Positions 1 through 10,185 of a stretch of 64,000 nucleotides of DNA are shown piece by piece. Under the pieces are notes generated by a model. That model made no database searches. It saw nothing but the letters and a program-made list of their open reading frames with translations, and was not told where the DNA came from. Source of the stretch: Novosphingopyxis iocasae (GTDB taxonomy: Bacteria; Pseudomonadota; Alphaproteobacteria; Sphingomonadales; Sphingomonadaceae); the NCBI RefSeq assembly GCF_014334095.1, contig NZ_CP060495.1, forward strand, positions 457,001-521,000, written 5' to 3'. A program made the position numbers and the translations under genes. Positions within the stretch are counted from its first letter, which is position 1; every line of letters starts with the position of its first letter.

Positions 1-194
1 TGCTGCTGCTCGGCCCCGAAACCATCTTTGGCTTCACCGCGGCGATGACGCTGGGCATCGTGGTCGGCACCTACAGCTCCATCTATTGGGGCGCGCCGAT
101 CCTGGTGTGGTTGAAGGTCGGCCCGGACAGCTTCGTGCCGGTGGGCGACAAGCCCGGCGCCGTGCCGAAGGACCGCGAGGGTTATACCCGCTGA
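1..194 (+). CDS. secF: Protein translocase subunit SecF, C-terminal end (partial)
   Basis: Only the last 63 codons are in the window; the first full codon is at base 3 and the stop is TGA at 192-194. The fragment contains the final membrane helix with the motif GTYSSIYWGAPI, characteristic of the SecF carboxy end, then a short charged tail. SecF works with SecD in the inner membrane and uses the proton gradient to help pull proteins through SecYEG. The next gene starts two bases after the stop, so the two are co-transcribed. The assignment rests on the conserved helix and on the neighbour, which commonly follows secDF in alphaproteobacteria. Confidence 0.85.
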   Translation, partial: LLLGPETIFGFTAAMTLGIVVGTYSSIYWGAPILVWLKVGPDSFVPVGDKPGAVPKDREGYTR

Positions 195-195
195 T

Positions 196-573
196 ATGGT
201 CGAGATGCGTCAGGAACAGGGCGCGGGGCCGCAGGTCACCGGCTTTTCGGGCACCGGCTTCAAGGTGCGCGATGCCGTCTTCCCGGACGGTGTGATCCTG
301 ACGCAGGAAGAGGCGCGCACCTGGACGCCGCCGGCGATCGATGCGCTGGCGATGGCCGATCTGGGTGATGCGCTGGAGAGCGAACCCAGGCCGGAGTTCT
401 TGCTGCTCGGCACGGGCGCCAAGCTCGTTCAGCCGCCCGCCGCCTTTCGCCGCGCGATGGAAGAGCGCGGCATCGGGATCGAGGCAATGGACAGCCGCGC
501 CGCCGCCCGCACGCTCGCGCTGCTGCGCGCCGAAGAACGCTGGGTCGTCGCGGCGCTGTACCCGCTGGGCTGA
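196..573 (+). CDS. Mth938-like domain protein (DUF498 family)
   Basis: 125 residues, about the usual size for this family. The sequence shows the core LLLGTGAKLVQPP followed by a region ending in the conserved A-x-R-T-x-A-L-L pattern. These proteins are homologous to mitochondrial NDUFAF3, an assembly factor for respiratory complex I; the bacterial role is not established. The ATG lies one base after the secF stop, implying translational coupling. Location directly behind secDF is the usual alphaproteobacterial arrangement. Confidence 0.8.
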   Translation: MVEMRQEQGAGPQVTGFSGTGFKVRDAVFPDGVILTQEEARTWTPPAIDALAMADLGDALESEPRPEFLLLGTGAKLVQPPAAFRRAMEERGIGIEAMDSRAAARTLALLRAEERWVVAALYPLG

Positions 574-637
574 GTGCGGCTCATTCACTGCGTCCATAGC
601 CCAGAGCTTGGAGCGTCTTGGCCGGACTAGCCATCTT

Positions 638-735
638 CCGTTCGCCCTGAGCTTGTCGAAGGGCCGTTCTTCTCGCGATCTCGCACAAGGATGGAAAAAC
701 AGGACGGGGCTTCGACAAGCTCAGCCCGAGCGGGG
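638..735. repeat. REP-type inverted repeat, copy 1
   Basis: Two inverted arms, each built on CTGAGCTTGTCGAAG or its complement, are separated by about 50 bases. The same structure recurs at 1976-2072. Such palindromic units are widespread in intergenic DNA of sphingomonads. The right arm runs into the 3' end of the glycosyltransferase gene and provides its stop codon. Confidence 0.85.
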
Positions 736-1899
736 TTGGCTTGTGAGGGTTCGGAAAAACCCCTCCAGTTCCTCGCCATTCCGGTCCCAGCTGAACCGCT
801 CCACTGTCGCACGCACCGCTGCGCGATCCGGCTTGTCCGCCAGCAATTCGCGCACCGCATCGGCGATCGCGCCGGGCTCCTGCGCCGTCACGCGGCCCGC
901 CACCGCACTCGACACCAGTTCACGCGCGCCGCCCGCTTCGCTCACCACCACCGGCGTGCCGCAGGCGAGTGCTTCGACCCAGGCATTGGCCAGCCCTTCG
1001 CTGTCGGAAGGCGAAACCAGCACGTCCGCCGCTGACAGCCATTCGGGCAGATCATCATGCGGCACCGCCCCGGCGAAATGCACCCGGTCCGCCACCCCGC
1101 GCGCCTGCGCCAGCGCGCGATAGGATGCTTCCCGCTCACCCTTGCCGATCAGCAGCAGCGTGACGCCGGGCAGCGCGGCCAGGGCCTCGATCACCAGATC
1201 CTGCCGCTTGCGCTCGATCAGCGCGCCGAGCGTGGCGATCACCGGCCCGTCGATGCCGAGCCGCGCCCTTAGGCCCGTGCCATCCACTGGCCGGAAACGC
1301 GTCTGATCGCAGCCGGTATAATGCACCGTGATGCCGTCAGAAGGCATGCCGAGCGCGGCCATATCCTCCTTCAGCGCCCCGCACACCGCCAGCATACCCG
1401 CCGCGCCCCGTGCCGCCGCCAGCACCGCCTCGCGTGATCCCTCGCGCCGGCCCCAAAGATGGATATCGGCCCCGCGCGCCTTCACCGTATAGGGCAGGTG
1501 CAAAGCGCCCGCGATCGCCTGCGCCGCGGGGCCGTCGGGATAGAAAAACTCCGCATCGATCAGATCGAATGGACGCTTTGCATGTAGGTCGCGCACCAGT
1601 GGCAGCACCGCGCGGGCGATGGCCGCAAGGTTGCGGTCCGGCAAGCCCGGCAGCAGACGGAAGCGCGGGCGATAAACGTCCAGGTCCCGCCACCGCTCAT
1701 GCCGCGGCAATTCGCGCAATGCCCGGTAACGCGGATGGCGATCGAGCGGGAAGGGCGGCAGGCCGATGGGGTTCACCACCGTCACCTCCACGCCCTCCCG
1801 CGCGGCCAGCGCCGCCGTTTGCCGTTCGACGAACACACCGAAATTGGGCGCGGCGGCGTTGGGGAACAGCGTGGCGAGGGTGAGGATGCGGAGGGTCAT
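721..1899 (-). CDS. Glycosyltransferase family 4 protein
   Basis: 392 residues with the GT-B layout: an N-terminal acceptor domain (LATLFPN, then GVFVERQ near residue 20) and a C-terminal nucleotide-sugar domain. The latter has the E-R-K-R-Q loop near 235 and the PSDSEGLANAWVEALACGTP signature, in which the Glu of E-G-L-A is the GT4 EX7E start. Enzymes of this family transfer a sugar from a nucleotide donor to a lipid, polysaccharide or protein; the substrate here cannot be inferred. The gene stands alone between two REP repeats. Its stop codon and last residues (PRSG) lie inside the left repeat, so the C-terminus was probably altered by REP insertion. Confidence 0.85.
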   Translation of the reverse strand: MTLRILTLATLFPNAAAPNFGVFVERQTAALAAREGVEVTVVNPIGLPPFPLDRHPRYRALRELPRHERWRDLDVYRPRFRLLPGLPDRNLAAIARAVLPLVRDLHAKRPFDLIDAEFFYPDGPAAQAIAGALHLPYTVKARGADIHLWGRREGSREAVLAAARGAAGMLAVCGALKEDMAALGMPSDGITVHYTGCDQTRFRPVDGTGLRARLGIDGPVIATLGALIERKRQDLVIEALAALPGVTLLLIGKGEREASYRALAQARGVADRVHFAGAVPHDDLPEWLSAADVLVSPSDSEGLANAWVEALACGTPVVVSEAGGARELVSSAVAGRVTAQEPGAIADAVRELLADKPDRAAVRATVERFSWDRNGEELEGFFRTLTSQPRSG

Positions 1900-1975
1900 A
1901 ACGTGTTTTCTAAAACCTTCCTCAAGACGCTGTAATCTCGGTTTATGAAAATCAGTTAGCGGGCAACCCCGCTCT

Positions 1976-2072
1976 CCGTTCGCCCTGAGCTTGTCAAAGG
2001 GCCGTACTTCCCGCGATCTTTCTCAGGACTAGAGAAGCAGGACGGGGCTTCGACAAGCTCAGCCCGAACGGA
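1976..2072. repeat. REP-type inverted repeat, copy 2
   Basis: Same inverted-pair architecture and nearly the same spacer as copy 1 (both spacers contain a GCGATCT segment and end in AGGACGGGG). It lies between the divergent promoter side of the glycosyltransferase gene and the 3' end of the XRE regulator gene. Confidence 0.85.
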
Positions 2073-2092
2073 TCGGTAAAAGCGGCGCTGAC

Positions 2093-2656
2093 CTACAATC
2101 CCCGCACCAGCTTCGTCGCCACGCCGATCCATGGCGGGTCGGCCACCACCTGTTGCCGCCCGCCTGCGCCAAGGGGGAGCAGGTGCAGCTTGCCGTCTTC
2201 GCGGCCGATCAGGCGGCCGAAGAGGAAGCGGCCGGCGGGGCGGGGCAGGAGGACGTCGCGATTGAGCGCGCGGCCATAAGATTCGGGCGCCAGCGTCTCG
2301 ATCCAGATTTCGTCGCCCGCGCGATAATCGCCGATGCCGGTTTCCACCACCACCGCCTGGGTCGATCCGCCGGGTGCGGGCGGGGCCAGGGTGGCGGTTT
2401 GAGTCAGCGCGCGGGCACCTTCGGCGGTAAGGCGCGCGGCGACGGGAATGTCGGTACGATCGGGCAGCTCCACCAGCTCGCTGGATTCGACGCCGAGCGC
2501 GTCCGCAATCCGGTTGAGCCAGTCCAGCGACAGCGTGCGCGTGCCGGTTTCCAGCCGCCCGATGGTCTGCGCGGTGGTGGGCGGCGTACAGGCGCGGGCA
2601 ACCTCGTCGAGCGTCAGCCCCTTGGCCTTGCGAACCTCACGGATGCGGTGAAGCAT
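2093..2656 (-). CDS. XRE-family regulator with S24/LexA-like C-terminal domain
   Basis: 187 residues. Residues 1-60 form a Cro/CI helix-turn-helix (IREVRKAKGLTLDEVARA, then TIGRLETGTR as recognition helix). The C-terminal half, with GDEIWIE and RPAGRFLFGRLIG, resembles the beta-rich S24 peptidase fold of phage-repressor-like regulators. Such proteins repress a promoter, often their own. I cannot see a clear catalytic Ser/Lys pair, so autocleavage is not supported. The gene is divergent from the DUF6456 gene with about 90 bases between them. Confidence 0.75.
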   Translation of the reverse strand: MLHRIREVRKAKGLTLDEVARACTPPTTAQTIGRLETGTRTLSLDWLNRIADALGVESSELVELPDRTDIPVAARLTAEGARALTQTATLAPPAPGGSTQAVVVETGIGDYRAGDEIWIETLAPESYGRALNRDVLLPRPAGRFLFGRLIGREDGKLHLLPLGAGGRQQVVADPPWIGVATKLVRGL

Positions 2657-2745
2657 GAAAATAATCTCCTGTCCGGTTCCTTTTCCGCTGTCCTACATCG
2701 ACGGACCCATGGCAAGCTCGAAATAGAACCAAATGGGAGAATGGC

Positions 2746-3252
2746 ATGGCGAAGAAACAGCCGAAGCTACATGACGACCCGCGCCCGCTGGCCGAACGCG
2801 GTCTTCCGAGCGGGAGGCGGCTCGCTTCGGGGCGCCCCGCTCGCAGCGTGACCGTCAACCAGGCGGAGTCCCCGCTCGCCTGGCTACACGCCCGCGGGCA
2901 TCTGACCGATCGGCAGTTCGATGCGGGCGAAAAGCTGCGCTTCGATTATGAACGCGCCTCGCTTGGACCCCGCGTCACGATGGGCTGGAACCCGGAGCCG
3001 CGCGGCAAGGGGCGGCGCGGGCCCGCCGATCATATGGAGCCGGGCGAACGCCAACTGGCCGCCAAGCAGCGCTTCGACGGCGCGCTGGCGGCGCTGAGCG
3101 GCGAACTGTCCGATATCGCCTGGCGAGTCATCTGCGACGGGCAGACCATGGCAGGCGCGGAGCGCGGCTTGGGCTGGCCGGCGCGATCAGGCAAGCTGGT
3201 GCTGCGCATCGCGCTCGACCGGTTGGCCGCGTTCTATCGGCTGCCGGGGTGA
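2746..3252 (+). CDS. DUF6456 domain protein
   Basis: 168 residues. The conserved part starts at SPLAWLHARGHLTDRQFDAGEKLR and runs through RVICDGQTMAGAERGLGWPARSGKLVLRIALDRLA, the pattern of DUF6456. The helical segment with A-x-A-E-R-x-L-G-W-P suggests a DNA-binding helix-turn-helix, but no function is established. The ATG has a purine-rich GGGAGAA upstream. It is divergent from the XRE-type gene, which might share its control region. Confidence 0.75.
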   Translation: MAKKQPKLHDDPRPLAERGLPSGRRLASGRPARSVTVNQAESPLAWLHARGHLTDRQFDAGEKLRFDYERASLGPRVTMGWNPEPRGKGRRGPADHMEPGERQLAAKQRFDGALAALSGELSDIAWRVICDGQTMAGAERGLGWPARSGKLVLRIALDRLAAFYRLPG

Positions 3253-3260
3253 GTATCGAC

Positions 3261-3360
3261 GTCATTGCGAGGAGCGAAGCGACGCGGCAATCTAGGGCCG
3301 TTGCAGTGCTGCATACGCTCTGGATTGCTTCGTTGCCCTTCGGGCGCCTCGCAATGACGG
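3261..3360. repeat. GTCATTGCGAG-type dispersed palindrome
   Basis: The left end GTCATTGCGAGGAGCGAAGC and the right end, its imperfect complement ending in CCTCGCAATGAC, form a long imperfect inverted repeat. Elements with this sequence are common mobile palindromes in many bacterial genomes. It sits between the DUF6456 gene and the GST gene. Confidence 0.8.
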
Positions 3361-3432
3361 CATGCTTGGCGGGAACCGCTCGAAGCGCCCGCGCGCTTGG
3401 TTTGCACGAACCTCAAACGGAGCAACCCGATC

Positions 3433-4011
3433 ATGAAACTCTATTATTCCCCCGGCGCCTGCAGCCTCGCCAGCCACATCGCCTTCGTCGAAAGCGGTGA
3501 AGATTATCAGAAGGAAAAGGTCGATCTTTCCGAACATAAGACCGAAAGCGGCAAGGATTTCTACGAGATCAGCCCGCGCGGTTATGTGCCCGCGATCGAG
3601 ACCGAGGACGGTTTGCTGACCGAGAATCCGGCGGTCCTGACGCTGCTCGCCGATCGCTTCGGGACCGCGCCGGAGGGCCGCGATCGCTACAAGATGCTGG
3701 AATGGATCGGCTTCATCGGCACTGAAATCCACGGCGCCTACGGCCCGCTATTCGGCGGCGCGGAGGGCAGCGAAAAGGAAGCGGCCAAGCAGACCGTCGA
3801 AGAGAAGTTCAAGCTGGCCGAGAAACTGATGGACGGCGGCGACTGGCTGGTCGGTGACAAACCGACGCCGGCGGACAATTACCTCTTCGTTACAACGCTT
3901 TGGGCGGAGAAGTTCGGCGTGAATTTGCCGCGCACGCTGCAGGATTATCGCGCGCGTCACAAAGAGCGCCCGGCGGTGCAGCAGGCGATGAAGGAAGAGG
4001 GGCTCGGCTGA
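3433..4011 (+). CDS. Glutathione S-transferase family protein
   Basis: 192 residues. The N-terminal thioredoxin-fold domain begins KLYYSPGACSLA, with Cys10 at the beta-class GST position and the cis-Pro motif GYVPAIE near residue 53. The C-terminal all-helical domain contains WLVGDKPTPADNYLF, the N-capping segment typical of GSTs. These enzymes conjugate or reduce with glutathione in the cytoplasm. The start at 3433 was chosen over an upstream in-frame codon because the fold begins right at MKLYY. It converges with uup. Confidence 0.88.
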   Translation: MKLYYSPGACSLASHIAFVESGEDYQKEKVDLSEHKTESGKDFYEISPRGYVPAIETEDGLLTENPAVLTLLADRFGTAPEGRDRYKMLEWIGFIGTEIHGAYGPLFGGAEGSEKEAAKQTVEEKFKLAEKLMDGGDWLVGDKPTPADNYLFVTTLWAEKFGVNLPRTLQDYRARHKERPAVQQAMKEEGLG

Positions 4012-4013
4012 GG

Positions 4014-4051
4014 AGAAAAAGCCTCTCTGGACTGTGTGAAGCAGTGTGAAG
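4014..4051 (+). repeat. Dispersed GTGTGAAG repeat, copy 1
   Basis: About 38 bases containing AAAAAG, CTCTGGAC and two GTGTGAAG units ten bases apart. A closely matching copy lies on the opposite strand at 20377-20413. In one frame both copies encode K-K-x-L-W-T-V followed by TGA. This copy fills the space between the GST and uup stop codons. Confidence 0.7.
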
Positions 4052-5857
<1,806 letters not shown>

Positions 5858-5934
5858 GTTGCGCGCGGAGGTAGGCCGATCCCGGCGGCGCTTCAAGCTG
5901 GTCTTCCGCGTTCGGAGCGGCAATAGCGAAGGCC

Positions 5935-6615
5935 ATGACCCCGCGCGAACTGATCGATACCGCGCCCATACCGGGCGGCGATGAGCTGAAACTCTATCGG
6001 CGCGGGGGCGATCATATCATCGTGCTCGATCGCAACGAGCTGATGAACAGCCGGATGAGCGGCAGTGAGGAGGCGCTGGCGAGCCTGGCGGCGGAGCGGC
6101 TGGCGGGGCGCAAGGGCCAGCGCTGGCTGATCGGCGGTTACGGCATGGGCTTTACGCTGCGCCGGGCGCTCGGGCTTGTGGAACAAGATGCGAAAGTCGA
6201 TCTGGTCGAACTGGTCCCTCAGATCGTCGAATGGGCGCGCGGGCCGATGGCGGAGCTGACAGGCGCGTGCCTCGACGATACGCGCCTGTCCTTGCGCCTC
6301 GGCGATGTCGGCGAAACGATTCGTGGCGCGCAGGAATGCTATGATGCAATCTTGCTGGATGTCGACAACGGCCCCGACGGGCTGGTGCGTGCCGGCAATG
6401 ATGGGCTGTATGGTGCGGCGGGGATCGCTGCCGCCCGGCGCGCGCTCAAGCCGGGAGGGTTGGTGGCCTATTGGTCCGCCGCGCCTGACCCGGCTTTCAC
6501 CAAGCGGTTGAAGGCCAGCGGCCTTGCGGTGGAGGAGCAGATGGTACGCGCCAGAAGCAACGGCAAAGGTCCACGTCATACCATCTGGCTGGCGAGCCGT
6601 TCGAAGACACGGTGA
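5935..6615 (+). CDS. Spermidine synthase-like / class I methyltransferase-fold protein
   Basis: 226 residues. The glycine-rich nucleotide-binding loop is WLIGGYGMGFTLR near 62-74, followed by VDLVELVPQIVEWA and the acidic ILLDVDNGPDGL motif, as in the spermidine synthase superfamily. It lacks the usual N-terminal beta-barrel extension and full polyamine pocket, so aminopropyl transfer is unproven. It is divergent from uup with 77 bases between start codons. The window also encodes the agmatine route to putrescine (aguA, aguB), but a functional link is only an idea. Confidence 0.65.
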   Translation: MTPRELIDTAPIPGGDELKLYRRGGDHIIVLDRNELMNSRMSGSEEALASLAAERLAGRKGQRWLIGGYGMGFTLRRALGLVEQDAKVDLVELVPQIVEWARGPMAELTGACLDDTRLSLRLGDVGETIRGAQECYDAILLDVDNGPDGLVRAGNDGLYGAAGIAAARRALKPGGLVAYWSAAPDPAFTKRLKASGLAVEEQMVRARSNGKGPRHTIWLASRSKTR

Positions 6616-6766
6616 CGGCCTGAGCATGTCCGCGCAGCAAAGTAGCCGCGTATCGTTCAGACTTCTCCCGGAGCTGCTGGATTAACAGGCGACGCCTTGC
6701 CATTGCTGAAGGTCAGCAGCGCCCGGCTGGCCGCGGAAGACTGCGCCGAACGAAGGACATGCGCAT

Positions 6767-7318
6767 ATGATCGATCCCAAACATGTTATGACGGAACTGA
6801 CGAGGAAGCTGCTCGGCGCGAACCCGGCTGACCCTGAAGAGCAGCGCGTGGTCGATCATATCGAACGCCGCGCCCCCATCAGCCGGGACGTTGGCGACTT
6901 GGCCGATGCGCAGGACAGCTTTTGGGATCGCCTGGCCGATTCCGTCGCGCGTATTGGCGGCTCCTGGCCGTTTATCGGCATGTTCTTCCTGTTCCTTCTG
7001 GCCTGGACCGGAACGAACAGCTTTCTTCTGGCCAAAGGCAGCGCCTTCGATCCCTATCCCTACATTTTCCTTAATCTCATGCTGTCGATGCTGGCCGCGA
7101 TCCAGGCACCGATCATCATGATGAGCCAGAACCGGCAGGCCGAAAAGGACCGGATCGCCGCCGCCCATGATTATGAGGTGAACCTTCGATCAGAAATCGA
7201 GATCCTGGGCATGCAGGAAAAACTCGATCGCCTACGCGGCGAGCAGCACGAACGAATTTTCGAACGCCAAGAGTTGATTCTGAAACAGCTCGAGCGGATC
7301 GAGAAGCGGCTGCCGTAA
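6767..7318 (+). CDS. DUF1003 membrane protein
   Basis: 183 residues. Two hydrophobic helices (IGGSWPFIGMFFLFLLAW and PYIFLNLMLSMLAAIQAP) flank the conserved DPYPYIFLNL block of DUF1003. The C-terminal 50 residues (IEILGMQEKLDRLRGEQ and onward) are predicted coiled coil. The family is a cytoplasmic-membrane protein of unknown function. GAAGGACA lies about eight bases before the ATG. It stands as a single gene before the tRNA-Lys gene. Confidence 0.85.
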   Translation: MIDPKHVMTELTRKLLGANPADPEEQRVVDHIERRAPISRDVGDLADAQDSFWDRLADSVARIGGSWPFIGMFFLFLLAWTGTNSFLLAKGSAFDPYPYIFLNLMLSMLAAIQAPIIMMSQNRQAEKDRIAAAHDYEVNLRSEIEILGMQEKLDRLRGEQHERIFERQELILKQLERIEKRLP

Positions 7319-7365
7319 CCGAATGTGCGGCCAGTTCAGCCGCTATGACCGGGACTTGGGAAAGG

Positions 7366-7441
7366 TGGTGAGCCCTGCTGGGTTCGAACCAGCGACCTAC
7401 TGATTAAAAGTCAGTTGCTCTACCGACTGAGCTAAGGGCCC
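7366..7441 (-). tRNA. tRNA-Lys (anticodon UUU)
   Basis: A complete cloverleaf on the minus strand: acceptor GGGCCCT pairs with AGGGCTC, D-arm GCTCAGTCGGTAGAGC, anticodon loop CTTTTAA, T-arm with GGTTCGAACCC, and an encoded CCA end. The UUU anticodon reads AAA and AAG. It is distinct from the CUU isoacceptor whose 3' half appears at 40759-40808. Confidence 0.97.
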
Positions 7442-7455
7442 CACCGCCGCGTCCC

Positions 7456-7992
7456 CTATAAAGTGCGCGGGGCCCGGTCAAGCGGCTTGGGGTGATTGTG
7501 GCGCAAGAGCAGCTGGCGGACCGACAGGCCAGTGGCCGGATCACGCCATTCATCCGCGATCTGGGCAGCCGGTTTCAGGACGAAAGAGCGGGTGCGGAAG
7601 TCTGGGTGAGGGATCGTGAGCGTAGTGTTCCGGTACGCACCGCCTGACCACAGAATAATGTCGAGGTCGATCACGCGCTCACCCCAGCGGCGGCCCCGTC
7701 GCCGGCCGAAATGCCGCTCGATGGCTTTCAGTTCGGCGAGCAGCCTGGGTGGATCAAGGTCGCAGCGCAGCAGGATCGCTGCGTTGGCGAAACGACGGCG
7801 CGAGGGGCCAAGGGGTTCGGTTTCGACGATATCCGACGCGCGCTCCAGCGATCCGAGGCGTTGAAGAGCCAGCATTGCCGCCCGCACATTGGCGCGCGGA
7901 TCACCATGCTCGGCGCTCCTCCGGTTCGATCCGAGCGCGATGCAATAAAATTCAGCACCTTGAAAACCAGCGGATTGCAGCTGTCGGCTCAC
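7456..7992 (-). CDS. folK: 2-amino-4-hydroxy-6-hydroxymethyldihydropteridine diphosphokinase
   Basis: Folate biosynthesis: transfers pyrophosphate from ATP to the pterin alcohol before dihydropteroate synthase acts. Family motifs are IALGSNRR near the N-terminus, the ETEPLGP loop, FANAAI, and the signature RWGERVIDLDIILW with the two metal-binding Asp residues, then IPHPDFRTRSFVL. The GTG at 7992 was chosen because AGGAG stands five bases upstream and gives 178 residues; ATG at 8025 or TTG at 8049 would add residues without homology. It lies downstream of and divergent from the uracil-DNA glycosylase gene. Confidence 0.88.
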   Translation of the reverse strand: MSRQLQSAGFQGAEFYCIALGSNRRSAEHGDPRANVRAAMLALQRLGSLERASDIVETEPLGPSRRRFANAAILLRCDLDPPRLLAELKAIERHFGRRRGRRWGERVIDLDIILWSGGAYRNTTLTIPHPDFRTRSFVLKPAAQIADEWRDPATGLSVRQLLLRHNHPKPLDRAPRTL

Positions 7993-8055
7993 TTTCGCTC
8001 CTGCGTCGGTTCTGGAGGCTGGCATGGTGGCGGCGTGGGCGGTAGGCAAGTCTGC

Positions 8056-8724
8056 ATGACACGAAACGCACCTGTCGATATCCCGCTTGCCGCGACTGAA
8101 CCGGACCGCGACTGTCCGCTCTGCCCCCGGCTGGTGGCGCTACGCGAGGAACTGCGCGCCGAGCATCCGGACTGGTGGAATGCGCCGGTTCCGGCTTGGG
8201 GCGATCCTGCAGCATGGCTCGCCATCATTGGCCTAGCACCTGGAAAGCATGGTGCGAATCGCACCGGGAGACCGTTTACGGGCGATTATGCGGGTGACCT
8301 TCTGTTCGAGACGCTGGCAAAGATGGGACTAGCCCGCGGGAGCTATGGGTCTGCGGCGGATGACGGGTTCGAATTGGACGGGGCCATCATCATCAATGCG
8401 GTGAAATGTCTGCCGCCCCAGAACAAGCCGACTTCCGCGGAAATCAACCAATGCCGGCAATTTCTTTCCCGGCAGGAGGAAGAGCTGCCCAGGGCCCGCA
8501 TATTCATCGCGCTCGGGCGGATCGCGCATGATAGCTTCGTGCGGCACTGTGGCGGGCGGCTGGCGGATTTCCCCTTTGGTCACAACCGCAGACATACGCT
8601 GCCTGACGGGCGCATCCTGATCGATAGTTATCACTGCTCGCGATACAATACGAATACCGGCAGGTTGACGCCCGAGATGTTTGAGGCGGTCTTTGAGCAG
8701 GCGGAGGACTTGCGCAGAACGTAA
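8056..8724 (+). CDS. Uracil-DNA glycosylase, family 5 (UDGb)
   Basis: 222 residues. Cys pairs in DCPLCPRL and in VKCLPPQNKPTSAEINQC are the four ligands of the iron-sulfur cluster of family 4/5 UDGs. Motif 1 is GLAPGKHGANRTGRPFTGD, where A-P-G with Gly in place of a catalytic Asp is typical of family 5. Motif 2 is HCSRYNTNTGRL, with Cys where HPS usually has Pro. The enzyme removes uracil and other deaminated bases from DNA. The ATG at 8056 is the first in-frame one before the Cys pair. Confidence 0.87.
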   Translation: MTRNAPVDIPLAATEPDRDCPLCPRLVALREELRAEHPDWWNAPVPAWGDPAAWLAIIGLAPGKHGANRTGRPFTGDYAGDLLFETLAKMGLARGSYGSAADDGFELDGAIIINAVKCLPPQNKPTSAEINQCRQFLSRQEEELPRARIFIALGRIAHDSFVRHCGGRLADFPFGHNRRHTLPDGRILIDSYHCSRYNTNTGRLTPEMFEAVFEQAEDLRRT

Positions 8725-8948
8725 GGCATTGTGCGAAAGCGGGGCGGATCCGTGCGCGGTGCCAGCCTCTGTTTTTGCAGGTGAAACGACTAAGCCATTG
8801 AATCTTCACGATGGCGTCTGTTTTTTGGGCGAAGAAGCCGTGACAGTAATGAAACAATTCGACGCTTTTCGCTTGCAACTGGCCGACCACATAGCGAAGT
8901 TGCGCGCCGATCGAGCGGCGCATGCCGCGATCAACTAGGGAGATTAAA

Positions 8949-9224
8949 ATGCGTAAATTGGTTCTGGCCACCGCTCTGCTGAGCTCGGCCACGTTGATCA
9001 CTGCTTGCCAGAGCAAGGAAGCTGATGCCGTCGAAGACAACGCCGAGGCACAGGCCGACGCGATCGACGAGCAGGCCGACATGGCGACCAACGAAGCCAC
9101 CGAAGATGCGCTCGAGAACAAGGCCGACAAGGTCGAGGAAATGGGCGAAGAAAAAGCGAACGCCATGGATGACAACGGCGAAATCGCTCCCAGCGAAACC
9201 GGCGTTGGCGACACGCAGAACTAA
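8949..9224 (+). CDS. Small acidic lipoprotein
   Basis: 91 residues. A signal peptide (MRKLVLATALLSSATLITAC) ends in a lipobox with Cys20, so the protein should be lipid-anchored. The mature part is almost entirely acidic/alanine helical repeats rich in A-x-A-x-A-x-E/D and contains no known domain. Similar small helical lipoproteins are common in sphingomonads, but I know no function. GGGAGATTAAA provides the ribosome site. A strong terminator follows directly. Confidence 0.75.
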   Translation: MRKLVLATALLSSATLITACQSKEADAVEDNAEAQADAIDEQADMATNEATEDALENKADKVEEMGEEKANAMDDNGEIAPSETGVGDTQN

Positions 9225-9246
9225 GCTGCAAAGCCAGTTTGAAGAG

Positions 9247-9275
9247 CGGCCTCGGAGCGATCCGGGGCCGTTTTT
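9247..9275 (+). terminator. Rho-independent terminator of the small lipoprotein gene
   Basis: A 10-bp stem (CGGCCTCGGA pairing with TCCGGGGCCG, loop GCGA) is followed by TTTTTC. It begins 22 bases after the lipoprotein stop codon. Confidence 0.9.
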
Positions 9276-9329
9276 CTTTGGGCTTCGCTCGTGTAAGTCG
9301 CGTTCGGCCGGGTTGATCGTCCGAGCGCC

Positions 9330-10178
9330 TTACCGATCCTCACTAAGACGGCCGTAGAGATCAGGGCGGCGATCACGGAAGAAGCCCATGCCAGCGCGGT
9401 GCTTGGCGGCCAGCGCGAGATCGACCGTGCTCACCAGGATGCCGGTTTCCCCGCCATCGAAGCGCTCTACCAATTCGCCCCACTCATCCGTTATGAAGCT
9501 GTGGCCGTAGAAGGCTTGTCCGTCTTCCACGCCGATCCGGTTGGCGGCGATCACCGGCATGCAGTTGGACACCGAGTGCCCCTGCATTGCGCGCCGCCAC
9601 ATGTGGCGCGTATCGAGCGTCGCGTCATATGGTTCGGAGCCGATGGCGGTGGGATAGAACAGCAGCTGCGCGCCCATCAGCGCCATCGCCCGCGCGCATT
9701 CGGGATACCATTGGTCCCAACAGATGCCGACGCCGATGCGCGTACCGAACATATCCCACGTCTTGAAGCCGGTGTTGCCAGGGCGGAAATAGTATTTTTC
9801 CTCATAACCGGGACCGTCCGGGATATGCGATTTGCGGTAGACGCCCATCAGTTCGCCCTCCGGGCCGATCATGGCGAGGCTGTTATAATATTGCTGCCCG
9901 TCTTGTTCGAAAAAGCTGGTCGGGATCGCCACCTTCAGCGCGGCCGCCAGCTTCTGCATCGCGAGCACGCACGGATGCTCGTAAACGGGGCGAGCGGTGG
10001 CAAAGAGCGCCTCTTCTTCCACCTTGCAGAAATAGGGGCCTTCAAACAGTTCGGGCGGCAGGATCACCTGCGCGCCGCGGCCCGCGGCCTCTTCCACCAG
10101 ATCGGAAACGGCGCCGATATTGGTTTCGATATCGGCATTCAGGGCGAGTTGCAGGGCGGCGACGGTCAGCTTGGTCAT
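9330..10178 (-). CDS. aguB: N-carbamoylputrescine amidase
   Basis: 282 residues, nitrilase superfamily. The catalytic triad is visible as Glu in ILPPELFEG (about 43), Lys in VYRKSHIPDGPGYEEKYYF (about 119) and Cys in GICWDQWYPE (about 157). The K-S-H-I-P-D-G-P-G-Y-x-E-K-Y-Y-F segment is diagnostic of AguB. It hydrolyses N-carbamoylputrescine to putrescine, the step after agmatine deiminase, whose gene is at 14242-15231 on the same strand but four genes away. The SIMPL-domain gene ends seven bases before this start, so they likely share a transcript. Confidence 0.92.
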   Translation of the reverse strand: MTKLTVAALQLALNADIETNIGAVSDLVEEAAGRGAQVILPPELFEGPYFCKVEEEALFATARPVYEHPCVLAMQKLAAALKVAIPTSFFEQDGQQYYNSLAMIGPEGELMGVYRKSHIPDGPGYEEKYYFRPGNTGFKTWDMFGTRIGVGICWDQWYPECARAMALMGAQLLFYPTAIGSEPYDATLDTRHMWRRAMQGHSVSNCMPVIAANRIGVEDGQAFYGHSFITDEWGELVERFDGGETGILVSTVDLALAAKHRAGMGFFRDRRPDLYGRLSEDR

Positions 10179-10185
10179 GGGCGCC

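Noticed and set aside
8848-8938. Thirty-codon ORF (M-K-Q-F-D-A) before the small lipoprotein gene
   Set aside because: No ribosome site of note and no independent support; more likely untranslated leader.
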